A DNA stretch of 64,000 nucleotides from Oscillospiraceae bacterium (GCA_017435565.1 JAFSEU010000024.1:27895-91894), one strand, 5' to 3'; counted from the first letter of the stretch, positions 17,553 to 26,758 are shown. Made by a program: numbers and translations. The notes: generated by a model from the sequence alone, not told the origin.

Positions 17553-18212
17553 TTATTTTTCCCATACAGGTTTCACGAAGACCTTTATCGGAAAGTAATT
17601 TTCTGCCTGTTTATCAATTCCGATGTTCTCAATTGCCGCAGTATATCTCAAAGGAAGATTGCTGAGCTCGCATAGTGACTTTGCGTAATCGAATGATTCA
17701 CAGACGGTTTGCGCAGTGGTTTCGGTGCCGAGGTTTGAATTGTTAACGATGCCTGTGTGCCGCAGTCTTGATGCATTTTCGATTGCACTCAGCATTGAAA
17801 GCGAATCTTTGGGATCCTGCATAAGATAGCGGTATTTATTGATGACATACAGCATGTCATAATCATCATTTTCAATTGATGACGAAAATCTTCCCAAAGC
17901 GACAGCGCCGGAGTCGTCGCCGCCCACATCGACAATAAGATATTCGTCGTCTTCTATATCAAGAAGGTCAAAATTTATTGTGGGAATATCCACATTTGTG
18001 TTTGCAAACTGCGGAGCAATCAGCTTGATGCCGTTTGCTTCAAAAAGCTCTTTAAAATCTGCCGTGCGAAAATACGGGTTTACGATGTCAAAATCCGCAA
18101 CGACGACCTTTTTTCCTGTTTTTGCAAGAAAAAGCGCGTAATTTACGGAAAAATTTGTCTTTCCGCAGCCGTAATGACCTGTAATAATCGTGATTTTTTT
18201 AACGTTTTCCAT
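17553..18212 (-). CDS. MinD/ParA-like P-loop ATPase
   Basis: 219 residues. The P-loop reads GHYGCGKTN, followed by VVVADFDIVNPYFRT, an aspartate-containing segment like the deviant Walker proteins (CobQ/CobB/MinD/ParA fold), and YLIVDVGGDD as the Walker B region. The lysine that MinD carries early in its P-loop is not present. Partner and substrate unknown. GGAGG precedes ATG 18212. It is promoter-proximal in a two-gene operon with the LRR protein, just upstream of the ferredoxin-linked oxidoreductase operon. Confidence 0.8.
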   Translation of the reverse strand: MENVKKITIITGHYGCGKTNFSVNYALFLAKTGKKVVVADFDIVNPYFRTADFKELFEANGIKLIAPQFANTNVDIPTINFDLLDIEDDEYLIVDVGGDDSGAVALGRFSSSIENDDYDMLYVINKYRYLMQDPKDSLSMLSAIENASRLRHTGIVNNSNLGTETTAQTVCESFDYAKSLCELSNLPLRYTAAIENIGIDKQAENYFPIKVFVKPVWEK

Positions 18213-18242
18213 TTTTCCTCCGGATACTTTAACTCATATTCG

Positions 18243-18271
18243 AGTATAGCACAAAATGTCGTATATTGCAA
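18243..18271 (-). promoter_or_regulatory. Promoter of the ATPase-LRR operon
   Basis: On the minus strand TTGCAA and TATACT are 17 bases apart, with TGC just before the -10 (extended -10). Confidence 0.78.
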
Positions 18272-18383
18272 GAAGTTTGCGAAAATTCATAATTAGTTAA
18301 AAAAATAAAGTGTGTTGCAAGTTGCTTTTATTTGTGGTAATATATATTGTATATAATATTTCGATAAACGGAGTGGAAATGTA

Positions 18384-18977
18384 ATGAGTGCAAGGGAAGA
18401 ATTTTTGGCTATATATAACGAACACATTAAACGTGCGGGAGCTGCCAAGCTTCTTGAATATCTCTGCTCGCCTTCGAGTGATTTTTTTGAGGCTCCTTGC
18501 TCGACCAGATATCACGGAGCCTATGACTCCGGGCTTGTTGAGCATAGCGTGAATGTTTATCACTGTCTTAAGGCGTATCTTGAAAGGGAGCGTTGCAGGG
18601 AGCTGTATAAAATGAATTACAGCGATGAGACCATTGCAATTGTTTCTCTGCTGCATGATATCTGCAAAATAAACACATATAAACGCTCGACAAGAAATGT
18701 CAAGGGCAGTGACGGAGTATGGCGCGCGGTTCCCTCGTATGAGTTTGAAGATACCCTGCCGTACGGTCACGGAGAAAAGTCGGTGTATATTATTTCGGGC
18801 TTTATGCGGCTTTCGAGAGAAGAAGCCTTTGCTGTGCGTTATCATATGGGCTTTTCGGGAATTGAGGACAAGCGCAGCATAGGTGACGCATTTGAGATGT
18901 TTCCTTTGGCGTTTGCGCTTTCCGTTGCCGATATGGAAGCTACATACTATCTTGAAGGAAAAAAACAGAGCGAATAG
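18384..18977 (+). CDS. HD-domain hydrolase
   Basis: 197 residues. The conserved histidines and aspartates of the HD phosphohydrolase fold are visible: VEHSVNV, LLHDICKI, YGHGEKS and VADMEATYY. Predicted metal-dependent phosphatase or phosphodiesterase acting on an unidentified phosphorylated nucleotide or nucleic acid. The start ATG 18384 follows GGAG in ACGGAGTGGAAAT. A second HD gene follows 13 bases after its stop, and the pair looks co-transcribed. Substrate cannot be deduced. Confidence 0.85.
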   Translation: MSAREEFLAIYNEHIKRAGAAKLLEYLCSPSSDFFEAPCSTRYHGAYDSGLVEHSVNVYHCLKAYLERERCRELYKMNYSDETIAIVSLLHDICKINTYKRSTRNVKGSDGVWRAVPSYEFEDTLPYGHGEKSVYIISGFMRLSREEAFAVRYHMGFSGIEDKRSIGDAFEMFPLAFALSVADMEATYYLEGKKQSE

Positions 18978-18990
18978 GAGAAGCGGTTCT

Positions 18991-19572
18991 ATGTCCTATC
19001 ATTTTTTTGCAATGATGTCACGAATGAAATATATCCGCCGTTGGGGGCTGATGCGAAATACCGAAGAAGAGAATCTTTCGGAGCATTGTCTTGAGGTTGC
19101 AATGCTTGCGCACGCTCTTTGTGCGATAAGGAATGAAAGACTGGGTGGAAGTCTTGACTGTGACCGTGCGGCGGTGCTCGGAATGTACCACGATGCGACG
19201 GAGATTATTACGGGCGACCTTCCGACCCCTATCAAATATTTCGATGAAAATCTGCGCAGTGCCTATGCGAAGGCAGAAGAATCGGCGCAGAAAAAGCTTG
19301 TGGATATGCTGCCCGATTATCTCAAAGGTGAATTTGCGTCGTTTATCATACCTGATGATGAAGATGCAGAGCTTTGGAAAATTGTTAAAGCGGCGGATAA
19401 GCTTTCGGCACTCATTAAATGTATGAATGAATGTGCGCTGGGTAACCGGGATTTTGAAAAGGCGCGGCTTTCGACCGAAAAAACGGTTGACGGGCTTGGT
19501 ATGCCCGAGGTCAAAATATTTATGGAGGAATTTATGCCCTCGTTCGGTCTTACAATCGACGAGCAGGCGTAA
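18991..19572 (+). CDS. HD-domain 5'-deoxynucleotidase, YfbR-like
   Basis: 193 residues. Resembles YfbR, which dephosphorylates deoxynucleoside monophosphates: SEHCLEVAML carries the first histidine, YHDATEIITGDLPTPIKY is a near-signature match, and VKAADKLSALIK has the late aspartate. ATG 18991 follows AGGAG by 11 bases; the frame is open further upstream inside the previous gene but without a ribosome site. The next gene starts 12 bases later. Confidence 0.88.
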   Translation: MSYHFFAMMSRMKYIRRWGLMRNTEEENLSEHCLEVAMLAHALCAIRNERLGGSLDCDRAAVLGMYHDATEIITGDLPTPIKYFDENLRSAYAKAEESAQKKLVDMLPDYLKGEFASFIIPDDEDAELWKIVKAADKLSALIKCMNECALGNRDFEKARLSTEKTVDGLGMPEVKIFMEEFMPSFGLTIDEQA

Positions 19573-19584
19573 GGCGTAAGGGTT

Positions 19585-21432
19585 ATGAAGACAATCGGAA
19601 CCGATTCCAAAAAGTTCAAAGCGGTTTGCGCTGTGGCGCTTGCTGTGATGATAATAGTTCAGCTTGGTATAATTGTATATTATATGGCAGAGAAAAAACA
19701 CGGCTACCATATGGATGAGCTGTGGTCATACGGCTTGTCAAACTCATATTACCAGCCGCATATGTATACAAGGTTCGGAATCGATGACTGGAACGAGTAC
19801 AACCATTGGAATGACGGCAGTTTGTTCAGGGAATATCTGACAGTCGGCGAGAATGAGCGCTTTGAATACGGTTCTGTTTACTATAATCAGAAATATGACG
19901 TTCACCCTCCGCTGTACTATTATATATTGCATACGATATGCTCGTTTTTCCCCGGCAGCTTTTCTCCGTGGTACGCGTTTTCAATAAATGCCGTATCGTT
20001 TGTTGCTGCACAGATTTTTCTTTATCTTTGTGTTGTCAAAATATCAAAAAGCAGATTTTTAGGGCTGAGCGTCTGCGCATTGTGGGGCTTTTCAAGCGGT
20101 GCAATAACCTGCGGCGTATATCTGAGGATGTATGTTCTTCTGATGGCGTTTACTCTTATCTATACATACCTGACGCTCAGGCTCATATATGACGGCTTTT
20201 CAAAGAAAACGATGACAGCACTTTGCGTTGTTACATATCTGGGAAGTCTTGTGCAGTATTTCTTTATAATATTTGCAGGTGCGATGGCGGCCTGTATGTG
20301 CGTGTATTACCTTATTAAAAAGCAGCCGAAAAGAATGCTTGCATACGGCGGATTCCTTTTGCTGTCGGTAGCGCTTGCGGTGGTTTCGTTTACGCCGATG
20401 CTGTCGCATATGCTTGACAAAAACGAGGTCATGGGGCTTCATGCCACAAATACCAAGCATAAAACCTTTGCTTTGCAGCTGCACTTTATTCTGAGATATA
20501 TGCTCGACGATATATCGGGTATTGACATTCACCTTATAAAAACTCCGATATGGAATTATATATTGTGCGTGTTTGTCGCCCTTGCAGCGGTTGTTTTGCC
20601 GCTTTGCTTTCTTTTCAGAAACGAGGTCTGGTTCAAGGCGTTTCTGTCAAAGCTTTTCGTGGGAATCAAAAAGACGCTTGCGTTTGTTCGTTCGAAAATC
20701 GGCATTTCGCTTGGCGTTCTGCTTATCGTTTCGGTTTCGGTTTTCTCGGTGTTTGCGATAAACGGTCTGGTTTCGCCGATTGCGTATATGGAGGAGTCGA
20801 GCTCGCATTACTCTGTACAGGTTTATCCTCTTTTTATTGCGGTGGTTATGTGCCTTGTCTATATGTTTTTGCGCTCACTTCCGAAAGTCGGAACAAAGCT
20901 TTGCGCTCCGGCTGCGTTTGTGCTGTGCGCCGGATGCGTTCTCGGAAGCAGGCTCGACGGCAACGTGCAGTATCTGTTTAATCAGAATCAGGCAGATAAA
21001 GAAGCTATCCGAACCGAACTGAATGTTATAACAGACGGTGCCGACTGCATTGTTGCGGTCAAGGGCGGCAGCGAGATACATTATTATCCTTGGGATTTGT
21101 ATAACGCAGATTCTTTGTATATATTTGAATATCCGCGGCTTGAAAGCTGTGCGTCTGAATTTGATGAAGCGGGAAGAAACGGCGAAAAAGTCTATCTTAT
21201 TATTCTTGAAGAGTCGATGTTTGATATGGAATACGCCGAAGAAATGAGCGAGGTTGTGAGCGCAGAGTTTGCAAGCGGAGATATTGCTGAGTATGAGCAA
21301 ATTTTGAAAAATGCTCATCTCGACAATTCGGTGCTGGATTCTGTGAAAGAGAATACGCGCTTTGAGAATATTGATTATATCGGGTACCGTGTTGTGTTCG
21401 GCAGGGTGAACCATATATATGAATTGTCTTGA
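19585..21432 (+). CDS. Polytopic membrane glycosyltransferase (GT-C, PMT/ArnT-like)
   Basis: 615 residues with about a dozen membrane segments, the first at roughly 13-34. The first outside loop holds HMDELW (Asp44-Glu45), the acidic pair expected of GT-C transferases that use a lipid-phosphate sugar. The last 150 residues form a soluble, presumably extracytoplasmic domain. The ribosome site is weak (AAGG). It follows the HD genes closely and is followed by a terminator. Likely modifies a cell-surface polymer or protein; the substrate is unknown. Confidence 0.75.
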   Translation: MKTIGTDSKKFKAVCAVALAVMIIVQLGIIVYYMAEKKHGYHMDELWSYGLSNSYYQPHMYTRFGIDDWNEYNHWNDGSLFREYLTVGENERFEYGSVYYNQKYDVHPPLYYYILHTICSFFPGSFSPWYAFSINAVSFVAAQIFLYLCVVKISKSRFLGLSVCALWGFSSGAITCGVYLRMYVLLMAFTLIYTYLTLRLIYDGFSKKTMTALCVVTYLGSLVQYFFIIFAGAMAACMCVYYLIKKQPKRMLAYGGFLLLSVALAVVSFTPMLSHMLDKNEVMGLHATNTKHKTFALQLHFILRYMLDDISGIDIHLIKTPIWNYILCVFVALAAVVLPLCFLFRNEVWFKAFLSKLFVGIKKTLAFVRSKIGISLGVLLIVSVSVFSVFAINGLVSPIAYMEESSSHYSVQVYPLFIAVVMCLVYMFLRSLPKVGTKLCAPAAFVLCAGCVLGSRLDGNVQYLFNQNQADKEAIRTELNVITDGADCIVAVKGGSEIHYYPWDLYNADSLYIFEYPRLESCASEFDEAGRNGEKVYLIILEESMFDMEYAEEMSEVVSAEFASGDIAEYEQILKNAHLDNSVLDSVKENTRFENIDYIGYRVVFGRVNHIYELS

Positions 21433-21447
21433 GTGTTGTGAAAAATA

Positions 21448-21507
21448 AACAAAAATAAGTGCGCTGTTTCTGCGAAATACAACAAATAGCGCACGTTTAT
21501 TTTTGTT
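21448..21507 (+). terminator. Terminator after the glycosyltransferase
   Basis: AACAAAAATAA plus GTGCGCT pairs with AGCGCAC plus TTATTTTTGTT, with a two-base bulge. The 3' arm is T-rich. It closes the HD-HD-glycosyltransferase unit and isolates it from the ribosomal promoter. Confidence 0.7.
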
Positions 21508-21551
21508 AACTAAAAGTTTACAAAAAATTATTATATATGTTTGAAAATGGC

Positions 21552-21580
21552 TTGCATTCGGGAAAATCGTGTGATATAAT
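21552..21580 (+). promoter_or_regulatory. Distal promoter P1 of the S10 operon
   Basis: TTGCAT (21552-21557) and TATAAT (21575-21580) are 17 bases apart. Transcripts would have a leader of about 355 bases before rpsJ. Confidence 0.8.
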
Positions 21581-21790
21581 ATACGAGCGTGACTGCAACA
21601 GATATGCGATGAAGCGGAAGGTTGCCGGCGGTTTGCCGGGTAATTTCCGCAGAGTATGTCCGATTTTAAACCGGGCGGAAGTAATACCGAACACAGTATG
21701 TGATTGATGCATAGGCTTGATATGTGCCTCGCTATAAGTGGAGTGCGTGCCTGTGCGTGAGTTATTGTGTGTTGTCGTGTTCTTGCCAAA

Positions 21791-21820
21791 CTCGGAAAGC
21801 CCCTGCTTTTTCGGGTTTTT
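21791..21820 (+). terminator. Attenuator-type intrinsic terminator in the S10 leader
   Basis: CTCGGAAAGC pairs with GCTTTTTCGGG (one bulged T, wobbles in the lower stem) around CCCT, followed at once by TTTTT. It lies about 200 bases after P1 and 120 before rpsJ. Confidence 0.65.
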
Positions 21821-21854
21821 GTTATGTAAAAAATACGATACACACGGAAGCGTG

Positions 21855-21883
21855 TTGAAAATTATAATCCGTTACATTATAAT
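21855..21883 (+). promoter_or_regulatory. Proximal promoter P2 of the S10 operon
   Basis: TTGAAA (21855-21860) and TATAAT (21878-21883) are 17 bases apart. It lies downstream of the attenuator, so its transcripts escape attenuation. Confidence 0.75.
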
Positions 21884-21941
21884 ATATAGTCAAGTATTAC
21901 CGTGCCCCCAAGCAAAAAATAATTTAATGGAGGCGATTTAA

Positions 21942-22256
21942 GTGGCAGTCAATGAAAAAATCAGAATCAAGATCAAGGGCTATGAGCATTCAATAGTTGA
22001 TGCTTCAGCAGCAAAGATCGTCGAGGCAGCAAAGCGCAGCGGTGCAAGAGTTTCGGGTCCTATCCCGCTTCCCACCGACAAGGAGATCGTAACAATTCTC
22101 CGTGCTGTTCACAAATATAAGGACAGCCGTGAGCAGTTTGAGCTCCGTACTCACAAGAGACTCATCGACGTTATCAGACCCACTGCAAAGACAACAGAAG
22201 CTCTTCAGAATCTTGAAATCCCCGCAGGCGTTGAAATTGTTATGGAGGTCAAGTAA
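21942..22256 (+). CDS. rpsJ: 30S ribosomal protein S10
   Basis: 104 residues, normal length. Head protein of the small subunit, also the NusE transcription-antitermination factor. It starts at GTG 21942, eight bases after GGAGG, and reads [18 protein letters not shown], the classic S10 opening. First gene of the S10-spc-alpha cluster. A 139-base gap separates it from rplC, the largest gap within the S10 section. Confidence 0.98.
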   Translation: MAVNEKIRIKIKGYEHSIVDASAAKIVEAAKRSGARVSGPIPLPTDKEIVTILRAVHKYKDSREQFELRTHKRLIDVIRPTAKTTEALQNLEIPAGVEIVMEVK

Positions 22257-22277
22257 GACCGACACCTTCAGAAACAA

Positions 22278-22372
22278 CGGCAAAAGTCAGCCGCTTAAAC
22301 TTTCGGAAAGCTGAAACTCTGCCGTATTTTGAAATAACAAATTCAAAGACCACGGTCATGTTGGGAAACCAA
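22278..22372 (+). other. Possible structured RNA between rpsJ and rplC
   Basis: Nested helices CGGCA/TGCCG and TCAGC/GCTGA enclose a small CTTT/AAAG hairpin (22278-22324). A TTGG-GAAA-CCAA hairpin with a GNRA loop follows at 22361-22372, just ahead of the rplC ribosome site. No open frame of interest. Confidence 0.4.
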
Positions 22373-22395
22373 CCAATAACCAAAGGAGGAAAAAT

Positions 22396-23031
22396 ATGAA
22401 AAAAGCAATCATCGGCAAGAAAATCGGTATGACACAGATTTTCGATGAAGCGGGAAAGGTCATTCCCGTAACAGTAGTTGAAGCCGGTCCCTGTGTTGTT
22501 GTCCAGAAGAAGACAACCGACCGCGACGGCTACGAAGCAGTACAGGTTGGCTATGGCGACGTAAAGGCGCAGAGAGTCAACAAGCCCGCAAAGGGTCATT
22601 TCGACAAGGCTGGCGCAGGTTATAAGAGAACATTGAAGGAATTCAAGTTTGATGACTGTGCACAGTATGAAATCGGTTCGCTTATCAAGGCTGATACCTT
22701 TGAAATCGGTGACATCGTTGATGTCAAGGGCAGAAGCAAGGGTAAGGGATATGCCGGCACAATCAAGCGCAACGGCAATTCCAGACTCAAGGAAACCCAC
22801 GGTACAGGTCCTGTAGCCCGTCACGCAGGTTCAATGGGCGCTTGCTCATCACCTTCGAGAATCTACAAGGGCAAGGTGCTTCCCGGACACATGGGATTTG
22901 AGAACGTAACAGTTCAGAACCTTGTTGTCGTAAAGGTTGACGCAGAAAATAATCTTATCGCACTCAAGGGCGCAATTCCCGGACCTAAGGGCGGAATTGT
23001 TTCCATCGTAAATGCAGTAAAAAAGGCGTAG
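22396..23031 (+). CDS. rplC: 50S ribosomal protein L3
   Basis: 211 residues. One of the earliest assembling large-subunit proteins, reaching toward the peptidyl transferase centre. Starts [16 protein letters not shown] after AAAGGAGG. The central loop [14 protein letters not shown] and PGHMG are conserved. The next gene, rplD, begins 15 bases after its stop. Confidence 0.98.
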   Translation: MKKAIIGKKIGMTQIFDEAGKVIPVTVVEAGPCVVVQKKTTDRDGYEAVQVGYGDVKAQRVNKPAKGHFDKAGAGYKRTLKEFKFDDCAQYEIGSLIKADTFEIGDIVDVKGRSKGKGYAGTIKRNGNSRLKETHGTGPVARHAGSMGACSSPSRIYKGKVLPGHMGFENVTVQNLVVVKVDAENNLIALKGAIPGPKGGIVSIVNAVKKA

Positions 23032-23046
23032 GAAGGAGGAAGCTAA

Positions 23047-23667
23047 ATGCAGATTTCAGTATATGATATGACAGGCAAGCAGGTTTCCGAAACCGAGCTG
23101 CGCGATGAAATTTTCGGCATTGAGCCGAACGAAAGTGTAATGCACGCAATGGTAGTAAATTACCTTGCAAATCAGCGCCAGGGCACACAGTCCACACTTA
23201 CAAGAACAGAAGTTCGCGGCGGTGGCAGAAAGCCTTGGAGACAGAAGGGTACAGGCAGAGCAAGACAGGGCTCTATCAGAGCTCCTCAGTGGTACCACGG
23301 CGGTGTTGCTCTCGGTCCCAAGCCCAGATCCTACAATTACACACTTAACAAGAAGGTAAGAAGACTGGCTATGAAGTCGGCTCTTTCCACAAAGGTTATT
23401 GATTCCAATATCGTTGTTCTCGATGCTATCAAGGCAGAAGAGTTCAAGACAAAGACAATCGTTGCTATGCTTGATGCTCTCAAGATCGAAGGAAAGGCAC
23501 TTATCGTTCTTCCCGAAGTTGATCAGAAGGTTATCAAGAGTGCAGCAAACATCCCCGGAATCAAGACAACTCTCGCAACAACACTTAATGTTTATGACAT
23601 TCTCAACTATGATAAGTTTGTTGTAACAACAGACGCTCTTGCTAAAATCGAGGAGGTGTACAAATAA
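23047..23667 (+). CDS. rplD: 50S ribosomal protein L4
   Basis: 206 residues. Binds 23S rRNA near the exit tunnel; in E. coli L4 also represses its own S10 operon. The tunnel loop RGGGRKPWRQKGTGRAR is intact. The stop codon overlaps the rplW start (TAATG), so the two are translationally coupled. If the attenuator upstream of rpsJ is protein-controlled, L4 is the first candidate (inference). Confidence 0.98.
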   Translation: MQISVYDMTGKQVSETELRDEIFGIEPNESVMHAMVVNYLANQRQGTQSTLTRTEVRGGGRKPWRQKGTGRARQGSIRAPQWYHGGVALGPKPRSYNYTLNKKVRRLAMKSALSTKVIDSNIVVLDAIKAEEFKTKTIVAMLDALKIEGKALIVLPEVDQKVIKSAANIPGIKTTLATTLNVYDILNYDKFVVTTDALAKIEEVYK

Positions 23668-23975
23668 TGAAAGCTGCACAGGATATCATTCTTGCTCCCG
23701 TTGTTACGGAAAAGAGCATGGACGGCATGACAGCCAAGAAGTACACCTTTAAGGTTGCTAAAAAGGCAAACAAAATCGAAATCGCTAAGGCGGTTGAAGA
23801 ATTGTTTGACGTTGAGGTTATCTGCGTAAATACAATCAACGTAAGAGGCAGATACAGAAGATTGGGTATGAACGAAGGCTTTACAGCTTCATGGAAGAAG
23901 GCAGTTGTTACTCTCAATCCCGAACCCACAGGCAAGAAGAAGAGCACAATCGAGTTCTTCGACGGAATGTTCTGA
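23667..23975 (+). CDS. rplW: 50S ribosomal protein L23
   Basis: 102 residues. Lines the exit-tunnel opening and docks trigger factor and SRP. Recognised by APVVTEKS and by VNTINVRGRYRRLG. It overlaps rplD by one base. Confidence 0.97.
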   Translation: MKAAQDIILAPVVTEKSMDGMTAKKYTFKVAKKANKIEIAKAVEELFDVEVICVNTINVRGRYRRLGMNEGFTASWKKAVVTLNPEPTGKKKSTIEFFDGMF

Positions 23976-24006
23976 TTTCAAGATATTAAGTAAGGAGTGA
24001 ATTTTA

Positions 24007-24840
24007 ATGGCTATTAAAACCTACAAGCCGACAACACCCGGTCGCAGAAACATGAGTGTTACCGACTATTCGGTGCTGTCAAAGGTAAAGCCGGAGAAGA
24101 GCCTGCTTGAACCCTTGAAAAAGACTTCCGGCAGGAACAGCTACGGCAGAATCACCGTTCGTCATAAGGGCGGCGGATGCAGAAGAAAATACAGAATCAT
24201 CGACTTCAAGCGCAACAAGGACAATATGAATGCAACTGTTATGACTCTTGAATACGATCCTAACAGAAGCGCATTTATCGCTCTTGTTTGTTACGAAGAC
24301 GGCGAAAAGAGATACATCCTTGCACCTCACGGTCTTAAGGTTGGCGATGTTGTAACAAGCGGTCCTGATTCCGACATCAAGGTCGGCAATGCACTTCCTC
24401 TTGAGAATATACCCGTTGGTACATTCATCCACAACATCGAGCTTTATCCCGGCAAGGGTGCACAGCTTGTAAGAAGTGCCGGCAATATGGCACAGCTTAT
24501 GGCTAAGGAAGGCGGATACGCTCTGCTCAGACTCCCCTCTACAGAGCTTCGTAAAGTTCCGATTTCCTGCAAGGCTACAATCGGTCAGGTTTCAAACATT
24601 GACCACGAAAACGTTAAAATCGGTAAGGCCGGCCGTACCCGCCATATGGGTATCCGTCCTACAGTCCGCGGTTCCGTTATGAACCCCTGCGATCACCCGC
24701 ACGGTGGTGGTGAGGGCAGATCACCTATCGGACGTCCCGGTCCTTGCACACCCTGGGGCAAGCCTGCTCTTGGTTACAAGACCAGAAAGACTCACAACCG
24801 CACCGATAAATATATCGTAAAACGCAGAAACAGCAAATAA
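24007..24840 (+). CDS. rplB: 50S ribosomal protein L2
   Basis: 277 residues. Core rRNA-binding protein needed for subunit association and peptidyl transferase. The conserved C-terminal [11 protein letters not shown] and [12 protein letters not shown] are present, with the histidine in [15 protein letters not shown] precedes ATG 24007. Normal length. Confidence 0.98.
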   Translation: MAIKTYKPTTPGRRNMSVTDYSVLSKVKPEKSLLEPLKKTSGRNSYGRITVRHKGGGCRRKYRIIDFKRNKDNMNATVMTLEYDPNRSAFIALVCYEDGEKRYILAPHGLKVGDVVTSGPDSDIKVGNALPLENIPVGTFIHNIELYPGKGAQLVRSAGNMAQLMAKEGGYALLRLPSTELRKVPISCKATIGQVSNIDHENVKIGKAGRTRHMGIRPTVRGSVMNPCDHPHGGGEGRSPIGRPGPCTPWGKPALGYKTRKTHNRTDKYIVKRRNSK

Positions 24841-24853
24841 GGAGGGAAGATAG

Positions 24854-25138
24854 ATGAGCAGAAGCGTCAAGAAGGGACCTTATATAGAAGCGTCTCTTTA
24901 CAAGAAGGTAGTTCAGATGAACGAAGCCGGCGAGAAGAAAGTGCTCAAGACTTGGAGCAGATCATCAACTATATTCCCCGATTTCGTTGGACACACATTT
25001 GCCGTTCATGATGGAAGAAAGCACGTTCCGGTATATGTTACAGAAGATATGGTAGGCCACAAGCTCGGCGAGTTTGCACCTACAAGAACATATAAGGGTC
25101 ACGCTGGCTCAAAGACATCTAACAACGGCAAGAAGTAA
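24854..25138 (+). CDS. rpsS: 30S ribosomal protein S19
   Basis: 94 residues. 30S head protein forming a complex with S13. Starts [11 protein letters not shown] and carries [16 protein letters not shown] and [16 protein letters not shown], all family hallmarks. GGAGG lies ahead of ATG 24854. Confidence 0.98.
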   Translation: MSRSVKKGPYIEASLYKKVVQMNEAGEKKVLKTWSRSSTIFPDFVGHTFAVHDGRKHVPVYVTEDMVGHKLGEFAPTRTYKGHAGSKTSNNGKK

Positions 25139-25156
25139 GCGGAAGGAGGAATTTTG

Positions 25157-25501
25157 ATGGAAGCTAAGGCATACTTGAGAAGCGCCAGAATCTCTCCGAG
25201 AAAGGTGCAGATCGTATTGGACCTTATCAGAAACAAGCCCTGTGATGTGGCTCTCGCAACATTGAGAAACACACCTAAGGCTGCTTGCGAATGCTTGGAA
25301 AAGCTCTTGAAATCCGCTATGGCAAATGCTGTTAATAACCACGATATGGATAAAGACAGCCTTTATGTTGCAGAATGCTTCGTTTGCCCCGGACCTATCA
25401 TGAAGAGAATTCAGCCCAGAGCACACGGCAGAGCTTTCCGTATAAACAAGAGAACATCTCATATCACAATAATTCTGAGAGAAAAGGAAATCTTGGACTA
25501 A
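25157..25501 (+). CDS. rplV: 50S ribosomal protein L22
   Basis: 114 residues. Tunnel-wall protein. Opens [21 protein letters not shown] chose ATG 25157, seven bases after AAGGAGG, over the adjacent in-frame TTG at 25154. The C-terminal loop [17 protein letters not shown] is intact. Confidence 0.97.
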   Translation: MEAKAYLRSARISPRKVQIVLDLIRNKPCDVALATLRNTPKAACECLEKLLKSAMANAVNNHDMDKDSLYVAECFVCPGPIMKRIQPRAHGRAFRINKRTSHITIILREKEILD

Positions 25502-25520
25502 GCCGAGAAGGAGGTAAATT

Positions 25521-26336
25521 ATGGGTCAAAAAGTTAATCCGCACGGACTTCGTGTTGGTGTAATTAAGGATTGGGATTCCCGCTGGTTTGCAAATAAATC
25601 CGACTTCGGCGATTGCTTGGTTGAGGATTACAAAGTAAGAGAGTACACAAAGAAGAGACTCTATGCAGCCGGTGTTGCAAAGATTGAAATCGAAAGAATC
25701 CAGAGCAGAGATCAGATGAGAGTCAGAATCAACATCCACTGCGCTCGTCCCGGTGTTGTAATCGGCAGAGGCGGTGCTGAGATTGAAAAGCTCAGAACAG
25801 ATCTCGAAAAGATGACCGGTAAGTCGGTCGCTATAAACATTGTTGAGGTAAAGCAGCCCGACCTTTGCGCACAGCTTGTTGCTGAAAAGATCGCACTTGA
25901 CCTCGAAAACAGAATTTCCTTCAGACGTGCTATGAAGCAGTCTATCGGACGTGCAATGCGTCTGGGTGCTAAGGGAATCAAGGTAAGAGTAGGCGGCCGT
26001 CTGGCTGGTGCTGAAATTGCAAGAAGCGAAACATATCACGAGGGTACAATCCCGCTGCAGACAATCCGTGCAGATATTGACTACGGTTTTGCTGAAGCAC
26101 ACACAACCTATGGACGTCTTGGCGTTAAGGTTTGGATCTACAAGGGAGAAATTCTCAAGGGCGAAGCTATGAAGAGAGCTGAATCCGATGACAGAAACTC
26201 CAAGCGCAGAGACAACCGCGGCGGCAGAGACAACAGAAATCGTGATAACAGAAACCGCAGAAACGACAACAGAGCTCCCCGCAATGCAGGAAACAGAGCT
26301 CCGAGAGAAGCAAAGAAAGAAGGAGGTAATGCGTAA
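25521..26336 (+). CDS. rpsC: 30S ribosomal protein S3 with a long Arg/Asn-rich tail
   Basis: 271 residues, against about 210-230 in most bacteria. Forms the mRNA entry channel of the 30S subunit. The KH domain ([13 protein letters not shown]) and C-terminal S3 domain ([12 protein letters not shown]) are normal. After about residue 217 comes a tail of some 50 residues rich in Arg, Asn, Asp and Gly ([12 protein letters not shown] and similar), expected to be disordered and basic. The rplP start overlaps its stop by one base (TAATG). Confidence 0.97.
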   Translation: MGQKVNPHGLRVGVIKDWDSRWFANKSDFGDCLVEDYKVREYTKKRLYAAGVAKIEIERIQSRDQMRVRINIHCARPGVVIGRGGAEIEKLRTDLEKMTGKSVAINIVEVKQPDLCAQLVAEKIALDLENRISFRRAMKQSIGRAMRLGAKGIKVRVGGRLAGAEIARSETYHEGTIPLQTIRADIDYGFAEAHTTYGRLGVKVWIYKGEILKGEAMKRAESDDRNSKRRDNRGGRDNRNRDNRNRRNDNRAPRNAGNRAPREAKKEGGNA

Positions 26337-26758
26337 TGCTGCTTCCAAAGAGAGTTAAATACCGCAGAGTCCACAGAGGACGTCTTAAGGGTAAAGCACT
26401 CAGAGGCAATACGGTAACATACGGTAAATTCGGTCTTCAGGCTCTTGAGCCTTCATGGATCACATCCAACCAGATCGAAGCTGCCCGTATTGCAATGACA
26501 AGATATATCAAGCGTGGCGGTCAGGTTTGGATCAAGATTTTCCCCGACAAGCCCGTTACAGAAAAGCCTGCTGAAACTCGAATGGGTTCCGGTAAGGGTT
26601 CTCCCGAATATTGGGTAGCTGTAGTTAAGCCCGGCAGAGTAATGTTCGAAATCGATGGTGTTTCGGAAGAAGTTGCCAGAGAAGCTATGCGTCTCGCTTC
26701 ACACAAGCTCCCCGTAAAATGCAAATTCATAGTTAAAGAAGAAGGAGGAGCGCAGTAA
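26336..26758 (+). CDS. rplP: 50S ribosomal protein L16
   Basis: 140 residues. Contacts the A-site tRNA elbow. Starts [16 protein letters not shown] and holds [18 protein letters not shown]. Coupled to rpsC upstream and to rpmC downstream, each with a one-base overlap. Confidence 0.98.
   Translation: MLLPKRVKYRRVHRGRLKGKALRGNTVTYGKFGLQALEPSWITSNQIEAARIAMTRYIKRGGQVWIKIFPDKPVTEKPAETRMGSGKGSPEYWVAVVKPGRVMFEIDGVSEEVAREAMRLASHKLPVKCKFIVKEEGGAQ

Larger units (their letters stand above)
21587..21941 (+). promoter_or_regulatory. Structured leader of the S10 operon
   Basis: No gene here. GCGGAA (21614-21619) pairs with TTCCGC (21645-21650) around an inner CCGGC/GCCGG hairpin. GTCCG and CGGGC form the next helix. 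The leader ends in an attenuator-like hairpin (separate entry) and an internal promoter. I do not recognise a named riboswitch. Ribosomal-protein control would be typical for this position. Confidence 0.6.

Noticed and set aside
21601..21700. tRNA-like or riboswitch-like look of the S10 leader
   Set aside because: No T-loop, acceptor stem or CCA-proximal pattern, and no riboswitch core that I recognise.
20875..21843. A 322-codon minus-strand frame across the glycosyltransferase end and S10 leader
   Set aside because: Antisense to a strongly supported gene, His/Cys-rich composition, no ribosome site; a codon-bias shadow.
25464..26348. A 294-codon minus-strand frame opposite rpsC
   Set aside because: Exact antisense of a ribosomal gene with a Ser/Val-rich translation; no start signals.
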